DNA of 64,000 nucleotides from Leptolyngbya sp. FACHB-321 (GTDB lineage Bacteria > Cyanobacteriota > Cyanobacteriia > Leptolyngbyales > Leptolyngbyaceae), in contig NZ_JACJPI010000081.1 in the NCBI RefSeq assembly GCF_014695975.1, forward strand, positions 62,001 to 126,000, read 5' to 3'. Of the stretch, positions 27,543 to 37,821 are shown in pieces. The notes below the pieces were generated by a model. It was not told the origin of the DNA and made no database searches. It saw only the letters and a program-made list of their open reading frames with translations. The position numbers and the translations under genes were made by a program. How positions within the stretch are numbered: the first letter of the stretch is position 1; the number at the start of each line of letters is the position of its first letter.

Positions 27543-28145
27543 TTACCAGATCTTCGCCATTTGTAAAACAAACCCTGGTAACTCTGGATCACCATTCACA
27601 GTCTCAGGGTTATGTAAGATGGTCGGTTTCTGCTGAGGACGATAAAGATGCACCGCTTGGTTTTTGCGATCGATTAAAAACCCCAGCACAGTTCCATTCG
27701 CAATGTATTCCTTCATCTTGTCTTGCAAGCTGGTCAGCGTGTCGCTAGAAGAACGTAGCTCAATCACAAAATCAGGGCAGATCGGTGCAAAGGATGCTTT
27801 TTGTGCTTCCGTTAAGGTCTGCCAGCGCTCTAGCTTAATCCAGGAAGCATCAGGAGAGCGAGTTGCACCATTCGGCAGAGTAAAGCCTGCACTGGAGTCG
27901 AAGCCGATACCTGTTCCATCTTGCTCTGTCCAGTTCCAAAGTTGGGCAGCAATGTTGAAGTTTCGGTTCCCTGTATCGGCAAAAGCAGGCGGCATAATGA
28001 TTACATCTCCGCTGGCAGTGCGTTCAATGCGTAGATCGCGATTGGCTAAACAGAATTCGTAGAACTGCGCAGTAGTCATGGGGGCGATCGCAGGCAAATT
28101 CACTGTTAATGGACTGTTTTCTGTTTGAATGAGCAGCGTTGTCAT
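27543..28145 (-). CDS. Uma2-family (DUF820) PD-(D/E)XK protein
   Basis: 200 residues with the Uma2 pattern: MTTAQFYEFCLANRDLRIER, GDVIIMPP, then the restriction-fold acids in SPDASWI and CPDFVIELRSSSD, and the C-terminal ELPGFVL. The family is enormously amplified in cyanobacteria and is annotated as a putative endonuclease, but its cellular role is unknown. The usual lysine of the E-x-K triad appears as Arg/Ser here (ELRS), as in many family members. Single gene on the minus strand. Confidence 0.88.
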   Translation of the reverse strand: MTTLLIQTENSPLTVNLPAIAPMTTAQFYEFCLANRDLRIERTASGDVIIMPPAFADTGNRNFNIAAQLWNWTEQDGTGIGFDSSAGFTLPNGATRSPDASWIKLERWQTLTEAQKASFAPICPDFVIELRSSSDTLTSLQDKMKEYIANGTVLGFLIDRKNQAVHLYRPQQKPTILHNPETVNGDPELPGFVLQMAKIW

Positions 28146-28445
28146 GATTGCCTCTCAAACTGTGAATGGGAAAGACCATGAATGTAAAGGCGTAACTGAG
28201 ATCTCTATGCGAGCAGCCTGTAACTCTGCAACGACTTTGAGAGCGATCGGCTCAAAGGTCTCGTGCACAAGCGCTACTTCTGAACAAATTTGTCTGTAGG
28301 CGATCGCTCTGCCGATTCTGCTTTACCAACTATGCTGACACTTTCCTGACGTTTTAGTGACAATCAACGACGAGGAAAGCTCTATGACTTTGAACGATCG
28401 CGTTAGCAGTTGTCGTTCCAGAAAGACATTATTAGGATTACGCCA

Positions 28446-28509
28446 AGATCCCCGGCTCCTACAGTAGGCTAAGGCTTACAGTTGAGCTTTAACCATAAGT
28501 CGGGGATCT
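28446..28509. repeat. 64-bp inverted-repeat element
   Basis: AGATCCCCG at 28446-28454 is exactly complementary to CGGGGATCT at 28501-28509. Cyanobacterial intergenic hairpins of the form AGATCCCCGACTT...AAGTCGGGGATCT are common and resemble IS200/IS605 subterminal structures. Here the right half retains TAAGTCGGGGATCT and the left is altered. It may be a relic of such an element. The rest of the 28146-28568 gap holds no ORF. Confidence 0.6.
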
Positions 28510-28568
28510 AAATACTTTATGCGTAAATTCTAATTATCTATATAACGTCTTTGCGGTGGGCGACACAT

Positions 28569-29141
28569 TCAAGTCTTCTCTCTAAATACAACTTTCCACG
28601 CTTCGACAGTGCCTTTACCCACTTCGATATCTTTTGTTTTGCCGTTCTCCCACACCAACCGGATTCGCATATTTCCTGGCGGAGCGCTGGCAAGAGCGGT
28701 TGCTAATTCAGGCTCCACTGCTCCATCCTCATAGGTATAAAGCTGACCATTAACGGCGAACAAAATTGCCTTGGGTGTCTCGTCGAAGCGGGTGTAATGG
28801 TAGATTGGCTCCTGCTGAGAGTAACTTTCTTCAACTTTTTTACCCTTCTTTTCAACCCAACGAGTGCGCCAAACAGTTTTATAGCCAACGAGGTCTGACT
28901 CGTACCAGGTATAAGTAGCGCGAATACTACCTTTTGACCAGCTTGTGACAAAGACAAAGCCGTGGTCAGAGGGGCTAAAGTTTTTGTCATAAACAACCAC
29001 ACCATCAAAGGGATCGCTGATGACTTTAGACCATTGCACTTTAGCATTGCCATCAATCGGCGCAGGTTGAACAGCCTCAGCGGTCGATCCCATTAACGCG
29101 AACCCGATACCAAGCCCGAAAGCAAGTACTTGTTTCTTCAT
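28569..29141 (-). CDS. secreted protein of unknown function
   Basis: 190 residues with a clear signal peptide (MKKQVLAFGLGIGFALMG, cleavage after AEA). The mature part is rich in aromatic residues and beta-strand pattern (TYTWYESDLVGYKTVW, RTRWVEKKGKK) and ends with a conserved-looking block IRLVWENGKTKDIEVGKGTV. I do not recognise a domain. It is probably a periplasmic beta-rich protein. No obvious partner gene is adjacent. Confidence 0.7.
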   Translation of the reverse strand: MKKQVLAFGLGIGFALMGSTAEAVQPAPIDGNAKVQWSKVISDPFDGVVVYDKNFSPSDHGFVFVTSWSKGSIRATYTWYESDLVGYKTVWRTRWVEKKGKKVEESYSQQEPIYHYTRFDETPKAILFAVNGQLYTYEDGAVEPELATALASAPPGNMRIRLVWENGKTKDIEVGKGTVEAWKVVFREKT

Positions 29142-29346
29142 CTCAATCTGTTTTACGAAAGCAACTGATGACGTGGAACTTAGCTAGCGATGCTAGTAAC
29201 TAATATTGTTTTTCTACAAACGCTGTAAGGGCGATCGCGGACAATTCGTGAAAATCAGGAGCAGGGGAAGGAGAGGTAGCAAGGGAAGCAGGGGTCGCAG
29301 GGGAGTCAGAAAAAACTTCATCCCCTTGCCTCCAACGCTTCAGCCT

Positions 29347-30648
29347 TCAGGACTGACCAGGACTCGCGATCGCCTCTAGCACTGTCGCGATCGCCCTGTC
29401 CTTCTGAGGATCACTTCCCTGTGCGTAGGGGACGGTGAACGGTACATCAATATCAGGGGCAACGCCTTTGCCTTCAAGCCGCTCTCCATTGACTGACACG
29501 TCGGCAACCGCAAGGTAGAGCAGGCTGCCATCCCGCATAATGTAGGCGCGTCCGGCTAGCAAGGCTCCAGCCGTTTTGCTGCCCACAATTTTGCCGACTC
29601 GAAACTGTCGAAAGCCGTAGGCAAGAATTTCTTTGCCGCTGCGTGATCCCTGGTTAACTAGCATCACGACTGGCTTCTTCCACGGCAGGTCAAAGCGACC
29701 TTTGGTGCCGTTGCGATTGGTAAACGTTATGTTGAGCGCGGGTGCCGTAAACGGATTCAAATAGCTTGGGTCAGCGCCACCCCAGCCATCCCGCAGATCC
29801 CAAACGAGTCCATCGACTTGGCTCAGACGATCGCTCAATTCTTGCTCAAGCTGTCGTTGGTAAAGGTCATTAGCGTAAGACCAAATGTGGATATAGCCAA
29901 TTTTTTTACCGCCGCGCTCAATGACTTCGACGCTTGACTTCATCGCTTCGAGAAACATGGTTGTGGGGTCAAGGCGCTTGGGTGTAACGGCGATCGTTTG
30001 AGGTGCTGCATTTGGAGTGCGCTGGATTTGGATTTTGACGGGGCGATCGGCGCTTTCAGCAAAAGACTGGATTGGCTGGAAGGGTTTGCTATCCACAGAC
30101 AGGAGTTGATCCCCAACCTTTAGTTCAGCACGGGCAGCAGGCGAACCATCTAACACCGCACGAATAAAGGTCTTGCCGTCAACGTCACGAGTATAGGCAC
30201 CAATGCCCACGTACTCTAGTTTGCCGTTGGGTAGAAAAGGCTTGAGTTGCCGCTGTATACCTCGCTGCCAAAAAATGCCTGCAAGCTGGTAATACTCTGG
30301 CTCTGCCGACGTGTAATAGCGCGTATGAGAGACGTTTAGCTCGCCAAGCATTTGGTTAACCACCACTGCTAAGGCTTCGGGCGATCGTGCCTGCGTTGCT
30401 TGGGGCGCATACTTCTGCCGCATTGCCTGCCAGTTAACGCCATTAAACTTTGGATCGTAAAAATTGTCGTTGACTGTTTGCCAAATTTGCTCGAATACTT
30501 TTGCCTGCGAGGACTCTGCGCGTGACAGCACAGGTGCAACAACCCCATAAAACAAAAGCGCCAGCACGCTGGCTAAGAGTACAGTCAACCACTGACGAGA
30601 TAACCGCCGCGATCGGTCAGCCAGCGATCGTGTGAAATTGGTTAGCAT
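29347..30648 (-). CDS. S41-family (tail-specific protease-like) peptidase with PDZ
   Basis: 433 residues: an N-terminal membrane span (WLTVLLASVLALLFYGVV), a helical region with DPKFNGVNW, a PDZ-like segment (AVLDGSPAARAELKVGDQLL), and the TSPc catalytic domain. The Ser/Lys dyad is likely in NQGSRSGKEILAY and GSKTAGALLAG, with VWDLRDGWGG as the conserved core strand. It differs from the photosystem II CtpA processing protease in its short DNFYDPKF region, so I would not name it ctpA. ATG 30648 is favoured by AAGG 5 bases upstream. Confidence 0.85.
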   Translation of the reverse strand: MLTNFTRSLADRSRRLSRQWLTVLLASVLALLFYGVVAPVLSRAESSQAKVFEQIWQTVNDNFYDPKFNGVNWQAMRQKYAPQATQARSPEALAVVVNQMLGELNVSHTRYYTSAEPEYYQLAGIFWQRGIQRQLKPFLPNGKLEYVGIGAYTRDVDGKTFIRAVLDGSPAARAELKVGDQLLSVDSKPFQPIQSFAESADRPVKIQIQRTPNAAPQTIAVTPKRLDPTTMFLEAMKSSVEVIERGGKKIGYIHIWSYANDLYQRQLEQELSDRLSQVDGLVWDLRDGWGGADPSYLNPFTAPALNITFTNRNGTKGRFDLPWKKPVVMLVNQGSRSGKEILAYGFRQFRVGKIVGSKTAGALLAGRAYIMRDGSLLYLAVADVSVNGERLEGKGVAPDIDVPFTVPYAQGSDPQKDRAIATVLEAIASPGQS

Positions 30649-30748
30649 AAGCACCTTGCTACCGTTCTAAGAACGATTTCACTCTTTAAATACTGTTTAA
30701 ATTGAATTGAATTGAATCCTTAAAGTTCCACAAAGCCCTGATTCCCCC

Positions 30749-31813
30749 ATGCAACTCCGCGTTCAGCTTTTTACTGTCCATAAACGCTTTGCTCTTACTA
30801 TCAGCCGTGGCACGACAGCACAGACAACAAACGTTTGGGTCGTGATTGAGCATGATGGCATTGAAGGGTGGGGAGAAGCATCGCCCTTTTCGATCGGTGA
30901 GCAGCCACAAACTACTGAGGCGATCGCGCGATCATTGCAAAAAATTGCGCCACTGTTGAAAGCGCTCAGCCCCCTGGAACGGCAGCGCGTTGAACGGCTC
31001 ATGCTTGAGGCACGTTTGCCCTCTGGAGCGCGAGCAGCTTTAGACATAGCCTTGCATGATTGGGCGGGTAAGCAAGCAAACCTGCCGCTATGGCAACTGT
31101 GGGGCTTGGAGCGCGATCGCATCGTGCCGACCTCAATCACGATTGGCATCAACCCACCTGATCTTGCCCAACAGCGCGTCAAAGATTGGCTGGGACATGT
31201 GCCTACCCTTCAGACGCTGAAACTCAAACTAGGCAGTCCTGCCGGGTTGGAGGCAGACCAGGCAATGGTGTTAGCCGTCCAAAATGCTGCGCCCCACATT
31301 ACCAAAATGAGCGTTGATGCAAATGGCGGCTGGAAGCTAGAGCAAGCGTTGCAAATGTCCTCTTGGTTAGCCGATCGCGGCATTACCTACATTGAGCAGC
31401 CCCTACCAAAGGGGCAGGAAGGTGATTTGCCCACGCTTTACCACGAATCGCCCTTACCAATTTTTGTCGATGAAAGCTGTTTTAGTAGCTATGACATTCC
31501 ACCGTTAGCCGATCGCGTGCATGGCATCAACATCAAACTCATGAAATCCGGTGGTTTAACAGAGGCGTGGCGCATAATCCATACTGCTCGCGCTTGTGGG
31601 TTAAAGATTATGTTTGGCTGCTACTCCGACAGTGCATTACTGAACACGGCGATCGCTCAGCTTTCGCCCCTAGCTGACCATCTAGATCTGGACAGCCACT
31701 TGAATCTGCTTGACGATCCCTTTATCGGTGCCAGCTTCCAAAATGGGCGAGTGCTGCCGCAGGAGCAACCGGGCATTGGGGTGAGGTTGAGAAGTCCAAA
31801 GGCTGAGGGCTGA
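30749..31813 (+). CDS. dipeptide epimerase (L-Ala-D/L-Glu epimerase-like, enolase superfamily)
   Basis: 354 residues with the muconate-lactonizing subgroup signature: K158-L-K160 (LKLKLGS), metal ligands D190 (SVDANGGW), E216 (IEQPL) and D241 (VDESCF), and the second catalytic lysine in the K263-LMK266 segment. The capping domain WGEASPFSIGEQPQTTEA fits the AEE family, which epimerises L-Ala-D-Glu from recycled murein. This suggests a peptidoglycan-recycling role; the exact dipeptide specificity is not readable. Confidence 0.88.
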   Translation: MQLRVQLFTVHKRFALTISRGTTAQTTNVWVVIEHDGIEGWGEASPFSIGEQPQTTEAIARSLQKIAPLLKALSPLERQRVERLMLEARLPSGARAALDIALHDWAGKQANLPLWQLWGLERDRIVPTSITIGINPPDLAQQRVKDWLGHVPTLQTLKLKLGSPAGLEADQAMVLAVQNAAPHITKMSVDANGGWKLEQALQMSSWLADRGITYIEQPLPKGQEGDLPTLYHESPLPIFVDESCFSSYDIPPLADRVHGINIKLMKSGGLTEAWRIIHTARACGLKIMFGCYSDSALLNTAIAQLSPLADHLDLDSHLNLLDDPFIGASFQNGRVLPQEQPGIGVRLRSPKAEG

Positions 31814-31848
31814 AGGCTAAAGAATCCTGCTTCCCCTGCCGCACCTGC

Positions 31849-33103
<1,255 letters not shown>

Positions 33104-33337
33104 TTACCAGACTGCATCAGGGTAAAAACGATGCTGGTTTGCTAATAACCCTCGCATCGATCGATACCAGTAGTTTCTGTTCAGAGCACTTTTTTGCACA
33201 TTTTTTAGTTGGTGATAGCAACCAATGCGACGGCAATGCTCTGTGCCTAAAGGCAACACATTAAGCCAGGGACACTTAACGTTCCAGCATGAGGGTAGTA
33301 GGCGCTCATGGCAAGGACGCTGATCACACAAGAGCAA
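33104..33337 (-). CDS. possible small cysteine-rich protein
   Basis: A TTG-initiated frame of 77 codons. It holds six cysteines, two of them beside histidines (QRPCHERL, GTEHCRRIGCYH), and a dense, conserved-looking C-terminus (NRNYWYRSMRGLLANQHRFY). The composition looks like protein rather than chance translation, and the Cys/His pattern would suit metal binding. Against it: no ATG, no ribosome binding site, and no family I recognise. The frame is open a further 20 or so codons upstream. Confidence 0.4.
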   Translation of the reverse strand: MLLCDQRPCHERLLPSCWNVKCPWLNVLPLGTEHCRRIGCYHQLKNVQKSALNRNYWYRSMRGLLANQHRFYPDAVW

Positions 33338-33529
33338 TATTGACTGGGTAAGATAAACTGTCGTGAACGATCACAGCCTACGATCGACGCTTAGGAAAAT
33401 GTCGAGCGCGGAGACAAAAAACGTAGAACAAAACGTGTTGATCGAAGTCAGCGCTATAGCCAGGGCTGTCGCTATACATTCTGGCTATAGTCTTCCGGGG
33501 CTAGTAGTGCACAAGTAGGGCGTAAGGCT

Positions 33530-33736
33530 CTAAGCATGAGAGGTCGCCTTATAGAGTCGTTGGAGACGACCACTACCACGATGAAAGGGGTGTGTATTCG
33601 AACCCACCAACTGCATAGATGAAGTAGATTGGTTGAAGGCTTGCAACTGCTTGTCGCTCGCCTTAGCGTTTTGCAAATCGCCTGCTAGAAACGCCAGCAA
33701 TAAGCTTGCCAGCAATGCGGTCGGATAAAAGCACAT
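33530..33736 (-). CDS. possible small exported protein
   Basis: 68 codons from an ATG. The N-terminus reads like a signal peptide (CFYPTALLASLLLAFLAGDL, possible cleavage after AKA), followed by a polar Gln/Ser-rich segment (LQAFNQSTSSMQLV). No Shine-Dalgarno sequence is visible and no family is recognised. It could equally be chance. Confidence 0.35.
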   Translation of the reverse strand: MCFYPTALLASLLLAFLAGDLQNAKASDKQLQAFNQSTSSMQLVGSNTHPFHRGSGRLQRLYKATSHA

Positions 33737-34147
33737 AAGTTTAAGTTCGTGTCTGGTTTCTAATACCTGTTACGGATGTTTTGTCAACGCATCAGGATCA
33801 ATCTCCGAAAACAAACTTAATCTGCTTGTTGCTGTGGCGTTTTTTTCAGCAAGCTGCCATTTCTATAATTGGCGCGATCGCTCTGGTAGAAGCCCTACAC
33901 ACTGTTTTTCCTTTTACCCACGCACTATTTTTGCTGGCAGCACCATCTTGTTTAACAACAGGTGCTTTGTTAAGAGTGAATGTGCTGGTGTGCGATCGAC
34001 TTTGGTGACTGAAGGCTGATGACTCTTTGGTTAATTGCTGCTTAAAATGCCTTTGAGTTGTGGCATTGATTGGAAAAGTATCAAAGGCTACTGTTTGTAG
34101 TGGCTTGCCCCTCTATTGATGAGGGGATAGGCATTGGATCAAGCGCT
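33737..34147. other. noncoding gap before the ATP-grasp operon
   Basis: 411 bases. A TTG-started frame at 33781-34008 could encode a hydrophobic 75-residue peptide but lacks a ribosome binding site. The frame of the following ATP-grasp gene is open from a TTG at 34070. Otherwise nothing distinctive. Confidence 0.35.
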
Positions 34148-35581
34148 GTGCAATTTAACGACTACGACCCAGGGAATTTCTACGACGAGCTGTTTGCCTC
34201 TGAAGGCAAGCCTCGTCCAGATGCGATGCCATTAGTTAATCGCATTGATTCGCTCTCACGCGAAGAGGTGCAGCGACGACAAGAGGCGGCACAAATCGCC
34301 CTCTTTAAAATGGGCGTAACGTTCAACGTCTACAGCGACGATCAAGGCACAGAGCGCATTATTCCGTTTGATATCATTCCTCGCATTGTCTCAGCTGACG
34401 ATTGGGCAACGCTGGAAAAAGGCTTAGAGCAACGCATTCATACACTGAATCTGTTTTTGGCAGATATTTACAGCGAACAGAAAATTTTGCGGGATAACGT
34501 CATCCCGTCTGAAATTATTTATTCTGCCAGCGGTTTTCTCAAACCTTGCATCGGGCTGAAACCGCCGGGTGGCATTTGGTGTCACATCACAGGGACAGAT
34601 TTGGTGCGCGATCGCAGTGGGCAGTGGTTTGTTCTAGAAGACAATCTGCGCTGTCCTTCTGGGGTCTCTTACGTGCTAGAAAACCGTCGAGTGATGAAGA
34701 GTACGTTTCCCCTTGTCTTCAACACGATGGCGATTCAGCCCGTTGAAGAGTATCCCAGCCATCTGTTAGAAACGCTGCTTAACCTTGCTCCACCGCACCT
34801 GACTGATCCAACCGTTGTTGTGCTAACGCCTGGTATCCACAACTCTGCCTATTTTGAGCATTCCTTTTTGGCACAGCAGATGGGCGTAGAGCTGGTTGAA
34901 GGGCGCGATTTAATCGTGGCAGATGGCTACCTGCAAATGCGAACGACTAAAGGCTTAAAGCGCGTTGACGTAGTATATCGGCGGATTGACGACATTTTTA
35001 TTGATCCCACAACGTTTCGCTCTGATTCGTTACTGGGCATCCCTGGGCTAATGGATGTCTATCGCTCTGGTAAAGTTGCACTGGCAAATGCACTTGGCAC
35101 AGGTGTAGCGGATGACAAGGTGATTTACTCCTATGTGCCAAAAATGATTCGTTACTACTTAGACGAAGAGCCGATTTTGGCAAATGTGCCAACGTACCTG
35201 TGTTGGGAGCAGCAGCAGCAGCAGCACGTGTTGGCAAATCTAGACAAGCTAGTTGTCAAAGCGGCAGATGAGTCAGGTGGCTACGGTATGTTGATTGGTC
35301 CGACTGCTACTGCCCAGGAGCGAGAAGACTTTGCCGCACGCATCGCCGCGTCACCGCGTAACTACATCGCGCAGCCAACGCTCTCGCTCTCGCGGGTGCC
35401 CACGCTGATTGGTGATCAGTTTGAAGGTCGCCACGTTGATTTGCGCCCCTATATTCTCTACGGCAAGAAAGTCTACGTTAGCCCAGGCGGCTTAACTCGC
35501 GTTGCTCTCCGTAAAGGTTCTCTAGTGGTTAATTCATCCCAGGGCGGCGGCAGTAAAGATACGTGGGTTGTTTGTAAGTAA
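34148..35581 (+). CDS. circularly permuted ATP-grasp type 2 protein
   Basis: 477 residues from GTG 34148, where the family-typical start ([15 protein letters not shown]) begins; a TTG at 34070 would add 26 atypical residues. Family blocks include GASGFLKP-like [13 protein letters not shown], the ATP-grasp core [19 protein letters not shown], and [15 protein letters not shown] and [11 protein letters not shown] near the C-terminus. CP-ATP-grasp enzymes are predicted carboxylate-amine ligases, often proposed to make or attach peptides. The next two genes encode the alpha-E protein and transglutaminase-like protein with which it is conserved. Confidence 0.9.
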   Translation: MQFNDYDPGNFYDELFASEGKPRPDAMPLVNRIDSLSREEVQRRQEAAQIALFKMGVTFNVYSDDQGTERIIPFDIIPRIVSADDWATLEKGLEQRIHTLNLFLADIYSEQKILRDNVIPSEIIYSASGFLKPCIGLKPPGGIWCHITGTDLVRDRSGQWFVLEDNLRCPSGVSYVLENRRVMKSTFPLVFNTMAIQPVEEYPSHLLETLLNLAPPHLTDPTVVVLTPGIHNSAYFEHSFLAQQMGVELVEGRDLIVADGYLQMRTTKGLKRVDVVYRRIDDIFIDPTTFRSDSLLGIPGLMDVYRSGKVALANALGTGVADDKVIYSYVPKMIRYYLDEEPILANVPTYLCWEQQQQQHVLANLDKLVVKAADESGGYGMLIGPTATAQEREDFAARIAASPRNYIAQPTLSLSRVPTLIGDQFEGRHVDLRPYILYGKKVYVSPGGLTRVALRKGSLVVNSSQGGGSKDTWVVCK

Positions 35582-35693
35582 AAAGGCAAACGGTAAAAGG
35601 TAAAAGTGAATGTTTGCTTCCTACCTTTTGCCTTCTGCCCTTTGCCCTCTGCCTTTTACTTTCGCCTTTTTACTTTTACCTTATGCCTTCATT
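35582..35693. repeat. low-complexity spacer between ATP-grasp and alpha-E genes
   Basis: Purine-rich AAAAGGCAAACGGTAAAAGG and a following pyrimidine-rich CCTTTTGCCTTCTGCCCTTT face each other as an imperfect inverted repeat. Similar tracts recur at 36657-36780, 37676-37720 and 61070-61100. They create spurious open frame upstream of the alpha-E start. Confidence 0.6.
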
Positions 35694-36656
35694 ATGCTAA
35701 GTCGTGTTGCTGATTCAATTTACTGGCTCAATCGCTACGTAGAACGGGCAGAGAATGTTGCCCGTTTTGTCGAAGTGAACTTGAACTTGCTGCTGGACTC
35801 GCCTGCGGGTACACAGCAGCAGTGGGAACCAATTATTGTGACAACGGGTGATTTACCGCTGTTTAAAGAGCGCTATGGCGAAGCGACAGCAGAAAATGTG
35901 ATTCAGTTTCTCACGTTTGATACGGCTTACCCTAACTCCATTGTTTCGTGTCTGCGGCTGGCGCGGGAGAATGCCCGATCGGTACGAGAAATCATCTCCT
36001 CAGAAATGTGGCATCAGGTGAATTCGTTTTACCTGATGGTGACGGAAGTGGCGCGATCGCGATCGCTCCACGATCTGTCTGCCATCCTCCGTTTTTTTGA
36101 AGAAGTGAAGCTGTCAAGTCATCAGTTTATTGGCGTGATGAATGCGACGATGACTCACAACGAAGGCTGGCACTTTGGACAAATCGGCAGATTTCTAGAA
36201 CGGGCAGACAAAACAGCGCGGATTCTAGACGTGAAGTATTTTATTCTGCTGCCATCTATTAAAGATGTGGGTAGCACGCTGGACGAACTGCAATGGATGG
36301 CGTTGCTAAAATCTGCCAGCGCTTACGAAATGTACCGTAAGCAAGGACTACATCGCATTTCACCGAATTCCATTGCCGAATTTTTGGTGCTGGAGCGAGA
36401 CTTTCCACGATCGGTACGGTTCTGCATCCTCCAGGCTGAACGATCGCTGCATCAAATTACTGGCACCCCTATCGGTACCTGGTGTACACCCGTTGAGCGT
36501 ACACTGGGACGGCTCCGCTCTGACCTCGACTACCTGACGATCGAGGACATCATTGATACTGGCTTGCATGAAACGCTGGACGACTTGCAGCGACGCATGA
36601 ATGATGTCAGCAAGAAGGTTTTTGAAACGTTTATAGCGCTTCAGCCGATCGGATAA
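35694..36656 (+). CDS. alpha-E domain protein (DUF403)
   Basis: 320 residues, nearly all helical, starting MLSRVADSIYWLNRYVERAE, the diagnostic opening of the alpha-E family. Further family blocks are ARENARSVREIISSEMW, GRFLERADKTARILD and FPRSVRFCILQAERSL. The frame is open further upstream, but that part is repeat DNA. Alpha-E proteins are genomic partners of circularly permuted ATP-grasp ligases and transglutaminase-like proteases; their biochemical role is not established. Second gene of the three-gene set. Confidence 0.9.
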   Translation: MLSRVADSIYWLNRYVERAENVARFVEVNLNLLLDSPAGTQQQWEPIIVTTGDLPLFKERYGEATAENVIQFLTFDTAYPNSIVSCLRLARENARSVREIISSEMWHQVNSFYLMVTEVARSRSLHDLSAILRFFEEVKLSSHQFIGVMNATMTHNEGWHFGQIGRFLERADKTARILDVKYFILLPSIKDVGSTLDELQWMALLKSASAYEMYRKQGLHRISPNSIAEFLVLERDFPRSVRFCILQAERSLHQITGTPIGTWCTPVERTLGRLRSDLDYLTIEDIIDTGLHETLDDLQRRMNDVSKKVFETFIALQPIG

Positions 36657-36808
36657 GGGGAGAGGGAGAGGCAGGGGAAGTTTTGAGTTTTGTTCTCCTT
36701 GCGTCGGACCGGGAGAAGCTTTGAATTTCTCCATTCCCTCCGCTCCCCTTGCTCCCTCTGCCCCTTGCTCCTTCTAACAACTAAATAACCAACCACTAAC
36801 AACTACTC

Positions 36809-37675
36809 GTGCTTTACCAAATCAGCCACACCACCAACTATGCCTACAGCCAGCCAGTGCGCTTACAGCCTCATGTGGTGCGGTTGCGTCCTCGGAGCGA
36901 TAGTTGGCAGACATTGCGATCGTTTTCGTTAATGGTGACACCGCCACCGTTGCGAGAATCAGCGTTCACCGATTTGGATGGCAATACGCTGATCAAACTT
37001 TGGTTTCAGCCAGAGGAAACTGAAGCGCTAGCAGTGCAGGTTTTGTCGCAGGTGGAAACGCATCGCACGAATCCCTTTGATTATTGGTCAGAACCGTGGG
37101 CTGTGCGATCGCCGATCGACTATCCAGCCTCGCTACTCTTACAGCTACAGCCCTATCTGAGCGGGCAACCGATGCAATATGCCACAAGCGTTGACTCGAT
37201 CGCGCTGCAACTGGCACAGGACATTGTTCAAGTAGTGGATGGTAACGTGATTCGTTTTTTGGGTGAACTGAATCAGCGTATCCATAGCGGCTGCAAATAT
37301 ATGATTCGTGAAATGGGCGATCCTTTGCCCCCGGGCGTTACCTGGTCTACGCGATCGGGTTCCTGTCGTGATTTCGCGGTGCTGTTTGTCGAAGCGTGTC
37401 GGGCGATCGGGCTGGCGGCTCGCTTTGTCAGTGGCTATCAGGAAGGTGATACTGACAGCACCGATCGCCACCTTCATGCTTGGGCTGAGGTTTATTTGCC
37501 GGGTGGTGGCTGGCGCGGCTATGACCCAACTCAAGGGCTGGCGGTTGCCGATCGACATATTGCGCTTGTTGGCAGCGCCTTTTCACGCTACGCGGCTCCC
37601 ATTTCTGGCTCGTTTCAACAGGCAAACGGCGCTCAATCGACTATGACCTACCAGCTTACGATTCAAGGGGGGTAG
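36809..37675 (+). CDS. transglutaminase-like cysteine protease (bacterial N-terminal domain type)
   Basis: 288 residues starting at GTG 36809 with YQISHTTNYAYSQPVRLQPH, the N-terminal domain characteristic of this subfamily. The papain-like triad is complete: C186 (SGSCRDFAVLF), H223 (HLHAWAEVYLP) and D239 (GYDPTQG). Homologues are predicted to hydrolyse or form amide bonds in peptides made by the ATP-grasp partner. No signal peptide, so probably cytoplasmic. Third gene after the ATP-grasp and alpha-E genes. Confidence 0.9.
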   Translation: MLYQISHTTNYAYSQPVRLQPHVVRLRPRSDSWQTLRSFSLMVTPPPLRESAFTDLDGNTLIKLWFQPEETEALAVQVLSQVETHRTNPFDYWSEPWAVRSPIDYPASLLLQLQPYLSGQPMQYATSVDSIALQLAQDIVQVVDGNVIRFLGELNQRIHSGCKYMIREMGDPLPPGVTWSTRSGSCRDFAVLFVEACRAIGLAARFVSGYQEGDTDSTDRHLHAWAEVYLPGGGWRGYDPTQGLAVADRHIALVGSAFSRYAAPISGSFQQANGAQSTMTYQLTIQGG

Positions 37676-37821
37676 GGCAGAATGCAAAAGGCAGAGGGCA
37701 GAAGGCAAAAGGCTGATAGCTGACCGCTAGCGAAACTTGGCTTGTCTCTGTCACGTCTCAACTGATATAACCTGGGGTAGAGATGGGTTGTATCCAAGTT
37801 GCCCTGATTCGTGAGGTTCAC

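Noticed and set aside
33580-33620. GGTTCGAAT-like T-loop on the minus strand, possible tRNA
   Set aside because: The flanking bases cannot form the T-stem with C61, and no anticodon arm or acceptor stem can be found.
33781-34008. TTG-started hydrophobic 75-codon frame
   Set aside because: No ribosome binding site, no ATG and no recognisable family; kept only as a note in the gap entry.
35610-35693. N-terminal extension of the alpha-E protein
   Set aside because: It translates the low-complexity spacer; the family starts at MLSRVADSIYW.
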